A stretch of 64,000 nucleotides of DNA, from the NCBI RefSeq assembly GCF_000426245.1, contig NZ_AUEZ01000006.1:30538-94537 (forward strand), given 5' to 3'. The translations under genes were made by a program, and so were the position numbers. Shown here one piece after another: positions 34,273 to 43,492 of the stretch. The notes under the pieces were generated by a model that did not search any database, was not told the DNA's origin, and saw nothing but the letters and a program-made list of their open reading frames with translations. Position 1 is the first letter of the stretch; each line of letters opens with the position of its first letter. The stretch is from Bradyrhizobium sp. Ai1a-2 (GTDB taxonomy: Bacteria; Pseudomonadota; Alphaproteobacteria; Rhizobiales; Xanthobacteraceae).

Positions 34273-34929
34273 CTAGCGCTTTCGCTTCGCAGCCTTCTTC
34301 ACCGCCGTTGGCTTTGGCGCCGTCACCACCTTCGCCGGTTGCAGGCGTAGCCCGTCGATGAACACATCTAACAGCCGCAGCACGGTCGATTGCCAGCCTG
34401 CCTGGTCGTGCATGTAGCACAGGCCGATGAGCGCGCGCAGGACGTCCTCGGCGCTGATGTCGGCGCGGATCTCGCCGGCGGCGACTGCGCGGGCAAGCAG
34501 CGCGGCGATCGCCTTGGTCAGTCGGTCGAGCGAGTAGGCGTGAAGCTCGGGGGAGCCGTGGGCGACCAGCGCCAGCGCGGCCGCCATGCCCTTCTTGGTG
34601 GCGACGAATTCGACGTTGGCGTGCAGCCAATGCCGCAGCGCTTCGACCGGATCGGCTTCATCGTGCAATTGGTCCGCGAGATCGCCGAGTTGATCCACCT
34701 CGCGCCGATACACCGCTTCATACAAAGCCTCGCGAGTCGGGAAGTGGCGATAGAGCGTGCCGATGCCGACCCCGGCGTGCCGCGCCACGGCCTCCAGGCT
34801 GGCTTCGGGACCACCGGCGCTGAACACGGCTTTCGCCGCCTCCAACACGCGCTCCCGGTTGCGCACGGCATCTGCCCGTGGCTTGCGAACTATTCCTGCG
34901 AACTGACTGGCCATCAGATTTGTGATCAT
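34273..34929 (-). CDS. TetR family repressor
   Basis: A 218-residue regulator. Residues 15-65 form the TetR helix-turn-helix (RERVLEAAKAVFSAGG, then ASLEAVARHAGVGIGTLYRHFPTREALYEAVY). The rest is a helical ligand domain similar to those of the AcrR/SbtR group, with a basic C-terminal tail (KPTAVKKAAKRKR). The ATG at 34929 sits immediately after AAGGGAGGG, unusually close; an ATG at 34914 gives more normal spacing and would drop five residues. It is divergent from the aldehyde oxidase operon, with a perfect palindrome between them, and so probably represses that operon and itself. Confidence 0.88.
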   Translation of the reverse strand: MITNLMASQFAGIVRKPRADAVRNRERVLEAAKAVFSAGGPEASLEAVARHAGVGIGTLYRHFPTREALYEAVYRREVDQLGDLADQLHDEADPVEALRHWLHANVEFVATKKGMAAALALVAHGSPELHAYSLDRLTKAIAALLARAVAAGEIRADISAEDVLRALIGLCYMHDQAGWQSTVLRLLDVFIDGLRLQPAKVVTAPKPTAVKKAAKRKR

Positions 34930-34943
34930 CCCTCCCTTGTAAA

Positions 34944-34960
34944 ACGGAGGCATCCTCCGT
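34944..34960. promoter_or_regulatory. Perfect palindrome, probable TetR operator
   Basis: ACGGAGG-CAT-CCTCCGT is a perfect inverted repeat with a three-base centre, placed 15 bp before the TetR start and 111 bp before the 2Fe-2S subunit. Sites of this form are typical for TetR-type repressors of divergent genes. A TTGACA at about 34997 could be a -35 element for the plus strand. Confidence 0.7.
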
Positions 34961-35070
34961 ATATGCGATGAACACCCGGCCTGCAAAGGTCCGCCGATTG
35001 ACACATTGGCGGCCGCCGGCGGCGCGTTACCACTGTAACAATTCCACCATAGCACTGATCGGAGCCCTGC

Positions 35071-35568
35071 ATGAATTTCTCCATCAGCCTCACCATGAAC
35101 GGTGTGCGGCGGGAGATCGAGCTCGACGACCCCCGTGTCACCCTGCTCGATCTCTTGCGCGAGCGTCTTGATCTGACCGGCACCAAGAAGGGGTGCGACC
35201 GCGGCCAGTGTGGCGCCTGCACCGTCCTGGTGGACGGGCGGCGCATCAACTCCTGCCTCGCCTTGGCAGTGAGCCAGGACGGCGCTGACATCCTCACCAT
35301 CGAAGGTGTCGCGCATGGCGACCAGCTCCATCCGGTGCAGGCCGCCTTCATCGCCCATGACGCCTTCCAATGCGGCTTCTGCACACCCGGCCAGGTCATG
35401 AGCGGAATCGGACTGATCACCGAAGGCCAGGCCGGCGATGATCCCGAGCGCGTGCGCGAATGCATGAGCGGCAATCTCTGCCGCTGCGGCGCCTATGCCG
35501 GGATCACCGAAGCCGTGCTCGAGGCCCAGAAAACCATCGCGAATTCCGATCAGAGGCGCTCCGCATGA
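35071..35568 (+). CDS. Aldehyde oxidase 2Fe-2S subunit (PaoA/CoxS-like)
   Basis: A 165-residue iron-sulfur subunit of a xanthine-oxidase-family molybdoenzyme. The plant-type 2Fe-2S motif is [16 protein letters not shown] and the second, helical 2Fe-2S domain has [11 protein letters not shown] and [11 protein letters not shown]. Unlike E. coli PaoA there is no twin-arginine signal, so the enzyme should stay in the cytoplasm. It is the first of three overlapping genes; its TGA overlaps the ATG of the next subunit. Electrons would pass from the Mo cofactor through these clusters to FAD in the next subunit. Confidence 0.92.
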   Translation: MNFSISLTMNGVRREIELDDPRVTLLDLLRERLDLTGTKKGCDRGQCGACTVLVDGRRINSCLALAVSQDGADILTIEGVAHGDQLHPVQAAFIAHDAFQCGFCTPGQVMSGIGLITEGQAGDDPERVRECMSGNLCRCGAYAGITEAVLEAQKTIANSDQRRSA

Positions 35569-36617
35569 TGAATTTCGACTACGTCAGGCCCTTGACCGTC
35601 GCCGAGGCGGTCGCGGCCGCGTCCGAAAAGGGCGCAACCTATCTTGCTTCCGGCACCAATCTGCTCGACCTCATGAAGGGCGGCGTCTGCCATCCGAGGC
35701 GCCTGGTCGACGTTACGCGGCTGCCGGGACTCGGCCGCGTTGAATATCTTGCCGATGGCAGCGTCCGGATCGGCGCGCTGGTCCGTAATGCCGACCTCGC
35801 GCACGATGCGGAATTCGTCCGCGCTTTTCCGTCAGTGGCCGAAGCGCTGCTGTCGGGCGCGTCCGCGCAGCTTCGCAATGCCGCTACCGTCGGCGGCAAT
35901 CTAATGCAGCGGACGCGCTGCGCCTATTTCTACGACGCCCCCAGCGCCTGCAACAAGCGCTGGCCCGGCGCCGGCTGCGATGCGCGCCAGGGCGAGAACC
36001 GGCTGCACGCCGTGCTTGGCTGGAGCGAGGCCTGCATCGCCACGCATCCTTCCGATTTCTGCGTACCGCTGGTGGCGCTCGACGCGGTCGTCGAGATCGA
36101 AGGCAAGAGCGGGCGACGCGAGGTGGCGCTCGAGGCGCTGCATCGCCTGCCCGGCGATACGCCGGAGCGGGAGACTTTGCTCGATCGCGGCGATCTGATC
36201 GTCGCGCTGCGGCTACCGGCCGAGGCACGCGCTTTCGCCGCGCACGCGCGCTACATCAAGGTTCGCGAGCGCACATCCTACGCGTTCGCCGTCGTGTCTG
36301 CCGCCGCAAGTCTGCGGATCGAGCAAGGCACGATCCGCGAGGCGCGGCTGGCGCTCGGCGGCGTCGCGGCAAAGCCGTGGCGCGCGCGGGACGCGGAGCA
36401 GAGTCTTGCCGGCGTCGCACCCGATGTCGCCGGCTTCCGCGAGGCTGCGCGCATCGCGCTCGCCGATGCAAAGCCCTCCGGCGACAACGCGTTCAAGATC
36501 GAACTCGCCCAGCGCATCGTGGTGCGGGCGCTGACGCTTGCCAGTGCGGGCACGCCGACGCGCATTCCCGCGCTTCCCGGCTCTCCCTTCTCATCAGGAG
36601 TGCGCCATGTCGCTTGA
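35565..36617 (+). CDS. Aldehyde oxidase FAD subunit with 4Fe-4S insert (PaoB-like)
   Basis: A 350-residue FAD-binding subunit. FAD motifs are [13 protein letters not shown] and [15 protein letters not shown]. Between residues about 120 and 165 is a cysteine-rich insertion ([20 protein letters not shown], then CDARQG and ...[12 protein letters not shown]) of the kind that binds an extra 4Fe-4S cluster in PaoB/YagS and 4-hydroxybenzoyl-CoA reductase. This places the enzyme with the PaoABC group rather than with CO dehydrogenase. It overlaps the gene before by four bases and the Mo subunit by 11 bp. Confidence 0.9.
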   Translation: MMNFDYVRPLTVAEAVAAASEKGATYLASGTNLLDLMKGGVCHPRRLVDVTRLPGLGRVEYLADGSVRIGALVRNADLAHDAEFVRAFPSVAEALLSGASAQLRNAATVGGNLMQRTRCAYFYDAPSACNKRWPGAGCDARQGENRLHAVLGWSEACIATHPSDFCVPLVALDAVVEIEGKSGRREVALEALHRLPGDTPERETLLDRGDLIVALRLPAEARAFAAHARYIKVRERTSYAFAVVSAAASLRIEQGTIREARLALGGVAAKPWRARDAEQSLAGVAPDVAGFREAARIALADAKPSGDNAFKIELAQRIVVRALTLASAGTPTRIPALPGSPFSSGVRHVA

Positions 36618-38865
36618 GCTCACCCGCGATCCTGCCCATCTCAGGCACGGCTCGAATATCGGCCAGCCGCTGACCCGCCGTGACGGCGTCCTGAAGGTCA
36701 AGGGCCAAGCCCGCTATGCCGCCGACAATCACCCGGCAGGAATGCTCTATGCCGTGATCGCCGTCTCCACCATCGCGCGCGGCCGCGTGACCTCCCTCGA
36801 TGTCGATGCCGCCAAGCGCTATCCCGGCGTCGTCGACGTCATGACGCCCTCGCACAAGCCGCCGCTTGCCGAAGACCCGGACGGCAAGCCCAATCCTTTC
36901 GCGTTCAAGATGGAGCTCCTGCAGAACGACGAGGTGCGCTATGCGAACCAGGCGATCGCGGTCGTGATCGCTGAGACGCTGGAAGCTGCGACCGAAGGCG
37001 CGGCACTGCTGTCGCCGCAATATCACACCGAACTCGCGCGGGTCGGCCTCGATGGCGCGGAGAGCTATGTGCCGCCAGTGGTCGGTATCGGCAATCCGGC
37101 CGTCGTACAACATGGCGATGTCGACGCCGCGCTCGCCGGCGCATCGAACCGCATCGAGGCGACGTATGAAACGTCGGCGCAGTACCACAATGCGATGGAG
37201 CCGCACGCGATGGTCGCGGCCTGGGAGGGCGACAAGCTCTCGATCGATACGCCGAGCCAGGGCATGGCGATGGCGCAGATGCGGCTCGGTGGACTGCTCG
37301 GCATTCCGCCGGGCAATATCTATATCCGCAGCCCGTTCCTCGGCGGTGGTTTCGGCTCGAAGGGCCTGGTGTCCGGGCCGCAAGTGCTGGGCATCATGGC
37401 GGCCAAGCTGGTGGGACGTCCGGTCAAGCTGGTGCTGCGCCGTGATCAGATGTACGGCCCGGTCGGGCATCGTCCGCCGACCCGGCAGACGCTGCGCATC
37501 GGCACCGATAGTGAGGGACGGCTGACAGCGATTGATCATCACGCGAAGGTCACGACCAGCACCTTCGATGATTTCTACGAGCCTGCCGCCGACGCTTCGC
37601 ACACGCTCTATGCAAGCCCCGCGATCAAGACCTCGCATGAGGCGGTGCGTGTCGATAGCGGCACGCCGCTGTTCATGCGCGCGCCGGGAGAGGCAACCGG
37701 CTCGATTGCGCTCGAGAGCGCCATCGACGAGATTGCCGTGGCTTGCGGAATGGACCCGCTCGACTTTCGGCTCAAGAACTATGCCGAGGTTGAGCCGATC
37801 TCCGGCAAGCCGTTTTCATCGAAGGCGCTGCGGCAGTGCTATGCCAAAGGCGCGGAACGCTTCGGCTGGGCACGGCGTCCGCTCGCGCCGCGGCAGATGC
37901 GTGACGATGATGGTTTCCTGGTCGGCTGGGGCATGGGTACGGCGACCTTTCCGGCGCTGATGTTCCAGGCGCAGGCGCGCGCGGTGATCCGCAGCGACGG
38001 GTCGGGCGTGATGGAGAGCGGCGCGCATGACATGGGGCAGGGCGCCTGGACTGCGCTCGCCCAGATCGCAGCCGATGGACTTGGGCTCGGCATCGACCAG
38101 GTCGAGTTCAGGTCGGGCACGTCGGATCTGCCGGATGCTGGCATCGCCGGCGGCTCGGCCCATACCGCGACCGCCGGTGCTGCGATCCACAATGCCGGCG
38201 CTGCGGTGATCGCAAAGCTCGCCGATCTCGCGACCAATGACCAGCGCTCGCCGCTGTTCGGCGCCGGCAACACCGGCGTGATCGCGCGGGAAGGGCGGCT
38301 GTTTCGTCGTGACGACGAAACGCGCAGCGAGAGCTATGCGGATATCCTCACGCGTGCCGGCGTCGCCGAGATCGAAGCCAGCGGCGGCGGCGCGGCCGAT
38401 CCGGCAGCGCAGTCGAGCTACGCCATGCATGCGCATGGCGCTGTGTTCGCGGAGGTGAAGGTCGATCCCGAGCTCGGCCAGGTCCGCGTCACGCGCCTGG
38501 TCGGCGCCTTTGCCGCCGGCCGCATCATCAATCCGCTGATGGTGCAGAGCCAGCTCTTCGGCGGCATGATCTGGGGCGTATCGTTCGCGCTGCACGAGGA
38601 AGCCGTCATGGATCATCGCTCCGGCCGGATCCTGAATGCGAACCTCGCCGAATACCATATCCCCGTGAATGCCGACGTGCCGTCCCTCGATGTGCTGACC
38701 GTCGACGAGCACGATCCGCATGTCAACGCGCTCGGCATCAAGGGCGTCGGCGAGATCGGCGTCACCGGCAGTGCCGGTGCGGTCGCCAATGCGGTCTGGC
38801 ACGCCACCGGCGTTCGCGTGCGCCGCTTCCCGATCCGGATCGATGATCTCCTGACGGGGCTCTAG
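36607..38865 (+). CDS. Aldehyde oxidase molybdenum-cofactor subunit (PaoC-like)
   Basis: A 752-residue catalytic subunit of the xanthine oxidase family. It opens with IGQPLTRRDGVLKVKGQARYAAD, typical of the group, and carries FLGGGFGSKG (molybdopterin loop), MRAPGEATGSIALESAIDEIA, GAHDMGQGAWTALAQIAAD and the C-terminal GIKGVGEIGVTGSAGAVANAV (key residues GVGE, the catalytic glutamate). I start at the ATG at 36607 with CAGGAG before it. The enzyme hydroxylates aldehydes or N-heterocycles. Maturation needs a cytosine- or guanine-type Mo cofactor and an XdhC-like chaperone, none of which is in the window. Confidence 0.92.
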   Translation: MSLELTRDPAHLRHGSNIGQPLTRRDGVLKVKGQARYAADNHPAGMLYAVIAVSTIARGRVTSLDVDAAKRYPGVVDVMTPSHKPPLAEDPDGKPNPFAFKMELLQNDEVRYANQAIAVVIAETLEAATEGAALLSPQYHTELARVGLDGAESYVPPVVGIGNPAVVQHGDVDAALAGASNRIEATYETSAQYHNAMEPHAMVAAWEGDKLSIDTPSQGMAMAQMRLGGLLGIPPGNIYIRSPFLGGGFGSKGLVSGPQVLGIMAAKLVGRPVKLVLRRDQMYGPVGHRPPTRQTLRIGTDSEGRLTAIDHHAKVTTSTFDDFYEPAADASHTLYASPAIKTSHEAVRVDSGTPLFMRAPGEATGSIALESAIDEIAVACGMDPLDFRLKNYAEVEPISGKPFSSKALRQCYAKGAERFGWARRPLAPRQMRDDDGFLVGWGMGTATFPALMFQAQARAVIRSDGSGVMESGAHDMGQGAWTALAQIAADGLGLGIDQVEFRSGTSDLPDAGIAGGSAHTATAGAAIHNAGAAVIAKLADLATNDQRSPLFGAGNTGVIAREGRLFRRDDETRSESYADILTRAGVAEIEASGGGAADPAAQSSYAMHAHGAVFAEVKVDPELGQVRVTRLVGAFAAGRIINPLMVQSQLFGGMIWGVSFALHEEAVMDHRSGRILNANLAEYHIPVNADVPSLDVLTVDEHDPHVNALGIKGVGEIGVTGSAGAVANAVWHATGVRVRRFPIRIDDLLTGL

Positions 38866-38877
38866 AACTGAGCCGCG

Positions 38878-39657
38878 TCAGCGTCCCTGGAACACCGCAG
38901 CCCGCCGCTCGATGAAGGACTGAATGCCTTCGCGGGCGTCGGCGCTGTTCAGGACCCGTTCGCGGATCGACGGGATAAAGGCAATCGCGGCGGCCTCGCC
39001 GCCCTCGATATATTTCGCGGCCGCTTCCTTGGTTGCCTGGATGCCGAGCGGCGCGTTGCGCGCGATCGTCGCGGCCAGCTCCATCGCGCGGGCGATCTGC
39101 TGGCCCGCCGGCACCACCTCCTGCACCAGGCCAATCTCGCGGGCGCGCTGCGCCGTGAATTCGTCGCACAGGAACAGGTGATACATCGCATTGCCCCAAC
39201 CGGTGCGCGACAGGAAGCGGAAATGCGCGCCGCCCAGCGGTGCGATCCCGCGCTTTGCTTCCATCTGGCAGAACCGGCTGTCATCGGCAGCAACGACGAT
39301 GTCGCCCGCCAGCATCAGCTCGATGCCGATCGTGAACACGATGCCCTGCACGGCCGTGACGATCGGCTTCCTGCAGCGCTTGGAAAGACCGAATGCGTCG
39401 ACATTGCCTTCCTTGAAGTTACGCTTCTCGGCGGTGGGGCCGAAGAATTTCGGCATGTCGAGGCCGGCAGTGAAATCCTTGCCCTCGGCGCAGATGACGC
39501 CGACCCAATAGGCATCGTTGTTGTGCAGCTCGGTCAGCGCGTCGGAGAGCTGCTCCATCATCTGCGGCGAGAAGGCATTCTTCTTCGTCGGGTTGTCGAT
39601 GATGATCTTGAAGATGTGGTCGTGTGCTTCAGTGCGGATGCTGCCTGGCGTGGTCAT
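38878..39657 (-). CDS. Enoyl-CoA hydratase/isomerase family (crotonase) protein
   Basis: A 259-residue crotonase-fold protein. It has the oxyanion-hole segments EGKDFTAGLDMPKFF and QGIVFTIGIELMLAGDIVVA, and a variant active-site strand CQMEAKRGIAPLGGAHFRF in place of the usual E-x-x-x-G-x-x-P-x-x-G pattern. The second catalytic glutamate of true hydratases is not clear, so it may be a different crotonase such as an isomerase or hydrolase. Length is normal. It is convergent with the aldehyde oxidase operon (12 bp apart) and stands alone. The acyl-CoA substrate is unknown. Confidence 0.87.
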   Translation of the reverse strand: MTTPGSIRTEAHDHIFKIIIDNPTKKNAFSPQMMEQLSDALTELHNNDAYWVGVICAEGKDFTAGLDMPKFFGPTAEKRNFKEGNVDAFGLSKRCRKPIVTAVQGIVFTIGIELMLAGDIVVAADDSRFCQMEAKRGIAPLGGAHFRFLSRTGWGNAMYHLFLCDEFTAQRAREIGLVQEVVPAGQQIARAMELAATIARNAPLGIQATKEAAAKYIEGGEAAAIAFIPSIRERVLNSADAREGIQSFIERRAAVFQGR

Positions 39658-39782
39658 ATTCCCTCCGTTTCGTTGTCAGCATTCGTCATCGCGCCACTAT
39701 CGTCAGCCGCTCGACGATGGTCAGGCAGGAACTCGAAGCGGTGCTGTCAGCTGCGATTCTGGGCTGAGCAGTCCGCGCTCCG

Positions 39783-39843
39783 GATTCTTGTTTTGACGTG
39801 TTTTCCTCACGCGAACCGGTGTCCACCTCGCTCGAAAATGCTC
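39783..39843. repeat. Second REP type (TTGTTTTGACG family)
   Basis: The unit reads TTGTTTTGACGTGTTTTCCT, CACGCGAACCGGTGTCCACC and CTCGAAAATGCTCTA. It resembles a short repeat common in Bradyrhizobium intergenic regions. Its right end contains the stop codon of the gamma-glutamyltransferase gene (CTA on the plus strand at 39843-39845). Confidence 0.65.
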
Positions 39844-41432
39844 TAGCCTTCCGCCACCGCTTCGCTCCAGGCGTGGAACGGCTCGGTGGCGCCGCTGTTG
39901 GTGTCGCCGTCGCGCAGCACCACGCTGGGGCAGGCGAATTTCAGCGGCATCGTCTGCAGGCGTGCTTGCTCATAGTCGAACCGTGAGCGCAGCGCCTCGC
40001 GGGCCCCTGGCAGCAGCCGCGCGTCGCCGATCACGATCGCGCCCTCGCTGGCGTCGATCCTGGGCTGGTGGATCGCAGCATCGAGGTCCATGCCGTAGTC
40101 CATCACGAAGGAGAGAAGCTGCGTCACCGCCGGCAGGATCCGCCGGCCGCCGGAGGCGCCGACGGCGAGGCGCCGGCCATCGGCGGCCTGCGCCACGACC
40201 GGCGTGTAGTTGGTGAGGCAGCGCTTGCCCGGCGCCAGCGAGTTCGGCGTGCCCGGCGTCGGATCGAACCACATGATGCCGTTGTTCATGGTGATGCCGG
40301 TCTGCGGCGTCACGAATTTGGAGCCGAAGGTCGACAGCAGCGTTTGCGTCACCGCCGCGATGTTGCCGTCGCGGTCGACGACGGAGAAATGCGTGGTGCA
40401 GGCGGGCGCGACCGCTTCCGCGCCGAGCGAGCGGCGGCCGTCGGCATCGCCCATGCCTTGCAGGCGTTCGCGATAGGCGGTCTGTAGCGCCTGCGCGTAA
40501 GCGGTGTAGGCGGCGGCATCCGGGGTGCTTGAGGGCTGCACGCTCTGCTGCAACAGGCGCAGCGTATGCGCGAGCGTCGGCCCGGCAGTCAGTTCGGGCG
40601 TCGCATAGACATGACCGCCGCGATAGGGGATGCGCAGCGGCTCGCGCACATGGGCGCGGAACGCCGCCAAATCCTCGACCGACAATGCGCCACCACTTTC
40701 CCGGATGTCAGCGGCGATGCTGCGGGCCAGGCCACCCTCATAGAAGTCGCGCGGTCCTTCGGCGGCAAGCTGCGCCATGGTTGCCTTCAGCCGGTCCTGG
40801 GGCAGCCGCACCACCGACTTGATTCCCCATTGCGCATTCGGCGGCAGGCCGTCGTGCAAATAGCCGGCGGCGCTTGCCGGATAACGGCGGAGGTCGGCGG
40901 CCGAGCTTGCGATCATCAGCGTGGTCCACCAGTCGACCAACAGGCCTTCGCTGGCGAGATCGACGCTGGGCTCGAGCAATTCCTTCCACGGCAATTTGGC
41001 ATGGCGGCGATGCGCCTCCTCCATGCCCGCCACCACGCCGGGCACCGCGATCGAGCCGGGGCCATGCAGGTTGCGGTCGTCCTTCACCCGCGCCCAGGGA
41101 AACAGGTCAGAGGCGGTGCCGTCGCCGGTCAGCGGATAGTCCTCGATGCGAAGGCTGTTCGGCGCCCGCATGCCGTAGTCGATCACCTCATAACGGTTTT
41201 CGCGGGCGCGGTAGAGCACCATCGCGCCACCGCCACCGACGCCGCTCATCCAGGGCTCCACCACGCCGAGCGCAAAGGTGGTCGCGACCACGGCGTCGAC
41301 GCAATCGCCGCCCGCCGCCAGCACGGCCGCACCGACCTCGGCGGCTCTTCGCGACTGCGAAGCGACGACGCCGCCTTTGGAGGTGACGGCCGGTTTGCGG
41401 ATCTGCTGCGTGTTGGAGAACTGGTCAGACAT
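39843..41432 (-). CDS. Gamma-glutamyltransferase family protein
   Basis: A 529-residue Ntn-hydrolase proenzyme. The autoprocessing site and new N-terminal threonine lie in CTTHFSVVDRDGNIAAVTQT, with downstream substrate residues (MNNGIMWFDPTPGTPNSLAPGKRC in key parts NNGIMWFDP and PGKRC). The large-subunit half opens AVTSKGGVVASQSRRAAEVGAAVLAAGGDCVDAV, in key part GGDCVDAVVAT. No signal peptide is seen, so unlike periplasmic GGT it may be cytosolic and act on glutathione conjugates or related gamma-glutamyl or cephalosporin-like amides. It stands alone on the minus strand. Confidence 0.9.
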   Translation of the reverse strand: MSDQFSNTQQIRKPAVTSKGGVVASQSRRAAEVGAAVLAAGGDCVDAVVATTFALGVVEPWMSGVGGGGAMVLYRARENRYEVIDYGMRAPNSLRIEDYPLTGDGTASDLFPWARVKDDRNLHGPGSIAVPGVVAGMEEAHRRHAKLPWKELLEPSVDLASEGLLVDWWTTLMIASSAADLRRYPASAAGYLHDGLPPNAQWGIKSVVRLPQDRLKATMAQLAAEGPRDFYEGGLARSIAADIRESGGALSVEDLAAFRAHVREPLRIPYRGGHVYATPELTAGPTLAHTLRLLQQSVQPSSTPDAAAYTAYAQALQTAYRERLQGMGDADGRRSLGAEAVAPACTTHFSVVDRDGNIAAVTQTLLSTFGSKFVTPQTGITMNNGIMWFDPTPGTPNSLAPGKRCLTNYTPVVAQAADGRRLAVGASGGRRILPAVTQLLSFVMDYGMDLDAAIHQPRIDASEGAIVIGDARLLPGAREALRSRFDYEQARLQTMPLKFACPSVVLRDGDTNSGATEPFHAWSEAVAEG

Positions 41433-41692
41433 TGCGGTGTTCAGGCCTTCTCGGAGGGAATGGATCGAGGAAGCCCAGCATGCCGGGCGCTGCAGGTTAA
41501 GGCAACCGGCTCCCAGATCGGAGGTTCAGGCCGAATCCGCATGGGTGGTAAGGTATCTATCCTTCGCTTTCATGCGGCAATCAACTACCCTGTTCGGAGC
41601 TTTGCCAGACAACTCGCCTAGGGCTCGTGGGCCGCGACGGATGGTTGGGATGCAAGAAAAACTGATCTCCAACTACGAAGAAGGCGTACAGC

Positions 41693-42181
41693 ATGGCCCC
41701 GCCTAAGCGGATCAGCGGCGTTGCCCTGCCGATCGCCTTCTGTGCCGTTCTTCTATGCTCCGGCCCGGCCTCAGCCGGTGTCTGGGCCGCCGATACGCTT
41801 TCCAACGACGCTGCATTGGATCTCTTGGACCAGATTGTTCCAAACGGCAGTGTCGAATTGATCCGTAGTGCTCTCGACGCCGCTTTGACCTCTGGTTCGC
41901 CTGTCAACGACGAGCAAGCTACGCGCGCTTTGGCAGCCGCCGAAATTGTTGCGGCTATGATGGGAAGTCCATCACGGCATCTATCTGCTCCATGCAAGGA
42001 ATGGGCGGCGCTCCATTCGAAGGATGCAAATCGCGACCTGATAGAGCTGGCGGTCAAAGCCGTCGATCGGGTCGGCAAGGACTCCGAGACGCAAGAGCTG
42101 ATGCAGGAAGACGGCGCAAAGAACTTGCAGGAATGGCAGGTGAGTGTGACGGATCTCAAGTCACGGCTTATCAGCCGGTGA
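41693..42181 (+). CDS. Exported DUF4259-like protein
   Basis: A 162-residue protein. A signal peptide (VALPIAFCAVLLCSGPASA) precedes the DUF4259 opening, GVWAADTLSNDAALDLLDQI, which replaces the more common WGxGxFDND form. The rest is helical (ATRALAAAEIVAAMMG, then DLIELAVKAVDRVGKDSETQELMQ). DUF4259 proteins are small, often near toxin-immunity genes, with no proven activity. The gene starts a two-gene plus-strand pair whose base composition is less GC-rich than the surroundings. An exported form of this domain is unusual. Confidence 0.7.
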   Translation: MAPPKRISGVALPIAFCAVLLCSGPASAGVWAADTLSNDAALDLLDQIVPNGSVELIRSALDAALTSGSPVNDEQATRALAAAEIVAAMMGSPSRHLSAPCKEWAALHSKDANRDLIELAVKAVDRVGKDSETQELMQEDGAKNLQEWQVSVTDLKSRLISR

Positions 42182-42234
42182 CAGAGGCGCCCAACAGCGC
42201 GCCTGTTCCTTCGGACTGGAAGTGGTAACTAGCC

Positions 42235-42729
42235 ATGAGCAATCAACTCGTGAAAGTTCGGTTTCGGTTGGACTCTGAGGACTGGCATGGCCATGGAGGT
42301 GAAAAGTTATGGGCTGCAAGGCTCGATACCGGCCTTTTCGAAATCAAGAATAGTCCCTTCTTCAAACAGGGAATTAGCTATTGCGATATCGTAAAGGCGT
42401 CGCCCAGCGATGATCCAATGCAGTTTGATTTCGAATCGGTTGTCGAGCGGGGCCATCATTCCACCTACATGATTCTGGTCGACCCCACCGAGAGCCGAAG
42501 AGGCCAGTATTGGAAGAGGCTGGGGGATGGTGGCTGCACATACGAAAGCGGCCAAATTAAACTGAGTATTGGAGTGCGGTTGCTCTTCTCAGTGGACGTT
42601 CCGCCAGCCGCTAATTTGGATGAAGTCGTTGAGATTCTAAGAAGCGGACACGACGACGGGGTGTGGATATATCAAACAGGATATGCAAGCTCTCACGACG
42701 CAGCAAAGGCAATGACTAAACCCAGTTGA
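42235..42729 (+). CDS. DUF4265 family protein
   Basis: A 164-residue cytosolic protein of the DUF4265 type: LVKVRFRLDSEDWHGHGGEKLWAARL, then LFEIKNSPFFKQGISYCDIVKA, key parts EKLWAARLDTGLFEIKN and GISYCDIVKA, with a later WKRLGDGGCTYES and a C-terminal WIYQTGYA. Such proteins occur as orphan immunity-like genes in polymorphic-toxin loci. The codon use is markedly more AT-rich than the neighbours, a sign of recent transfer. It starts 53 bp after the DUF4259 gene. No toxin gene is in the window. Confidence 0.7.
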   Translation: MSNQLVKVRFRLDSEDWHGHGGEKLWAARLDTGLFEIKNSPFFKQGISYCDIVKASPSDDPMQFDFESVVERGHHSTYMILVDPTESRRGQYWKRLGDGGCTYESGQIKLSIGVRLLFSVDVPPAANLDEVVEILRSGHDDGVWIYQTGYASSHDAAKAMTKPS

Positions 42730-42761
42730 TGCCGTCCATCAATCTCCTCGCTCTCTTGGAT

Positions 42762-42794
42762 GCGGAGCGGCGCCAATCATCGGAGCCGCTCCGC
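42762..42794. terminator. Strong hairpin between convergent genes
   Basis: GCGGAGCGGC (42762-42771) and GCCGCTCCGC (42785-42794) are perfectly complementary over 10 bp with a 13-base loop. The position, between the ends of the DUF4265 gene and the minus-strand HD gene, fits a shared terminator, although there is no T-run. Confidence 0.5.
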
Positions 42795-42850
42795 TGGCGG
42801 TGGTTGTTTCGCCCCCGTTCTCCATGCTTGATCGTTGATGCGGGCCTTCG

Positions 42851-43492
42851 TCATTCCGACCATTTCGAGTTCAGGATGACGTCGCAGAAATTGATCCGGT
42901 GGTAGGTCGGGTCGCGCAGCGCCAGCACGTCCGCCTTGACGTTGCCGAAGGTCGTCTCCGGCTTCTTGATCGTTCCGGCGGCAAATGCATCGATGATGCC
43001 GTTCTTGAAGCCGTGGCCGCGCGGATGGTGGGCGCAGACCTCATGGCGCTGTGCGGCGGTGAAGGAGTCGAATTTCAGCCCCAGCACGTCCATCTCGACG
43101 CCGGCCGTCACCAGCGCCACCACCGGCCGCTTGTGCTGCGGGATACCCGGCGTGGTGTGCAGCGCGATCGCGTCCCAGACATCTTCGACGTCCCGCTCAT
43201 TGATGCGGTGGGCGCGTAGGAAGCTTGCCGCGGCATTGGCGCCATCGACCTCGAAACGCTCGTCGGTGCTGGCATAGGGCGGCTGCAAGCCCATGTCATG
43301 GAACATCGCGCCGACATAGAGCAGTTCATGGTCGACCTTCAGCCCGCGGCGCTGCCCGGTCAGCGCACCGAACAGGAAGACGCGGTTGGAATGGTGGTAG
43401 AGCAGTTCGGATTCGGTGTCGCGAACCAGTTCGTCGACCTCTCGCGCCAGCTTGCTGTCGGGAATGGTGATGCCGGCAATGATCTTGGTCAT
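42851..43492 (-). CDS. HD domain phosphohydrolase/hydratase-like protein
   Basis: A 213-residue metal-dependent HD-fold protein. Metal ligands are visible as HHSNRVFLFG (first His), GAMFHDMGLQ (the HD pair) and a later DAIALHTTPGIPQH set. The arrangement is like the cyanamide-hydratase/HD group of small-molecule hydrolases. Other features are FEVDGANAAASFLRAHRI and a C-terminal DPTYHRINFCDVILNS. It is divergent from the GlxA-type regulator gene, which may control it. The substrate is unknown; nitrile-like or phosphate-ester compounds are both possible. Confidence 0.8.
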   Translation of the reverse strand: MTKIIAGITIPDSKLAREVDELVRDTESELLYHHSNRVFLFGALTGQRRGLKVDHELLYVGAMFHDMGLQPPYASTDERFEVDGANAAASFLRAHRINERDVEDVWDAIALHTTPGIPQHKRPVVALVTAGVEMDVLGLKFDSFTAAQRHEVCAHHPRGHGFKNGIIDAFAAGTIKKPETTFGNVKADVLALRDPTYHRINFCDVILNSKWSE

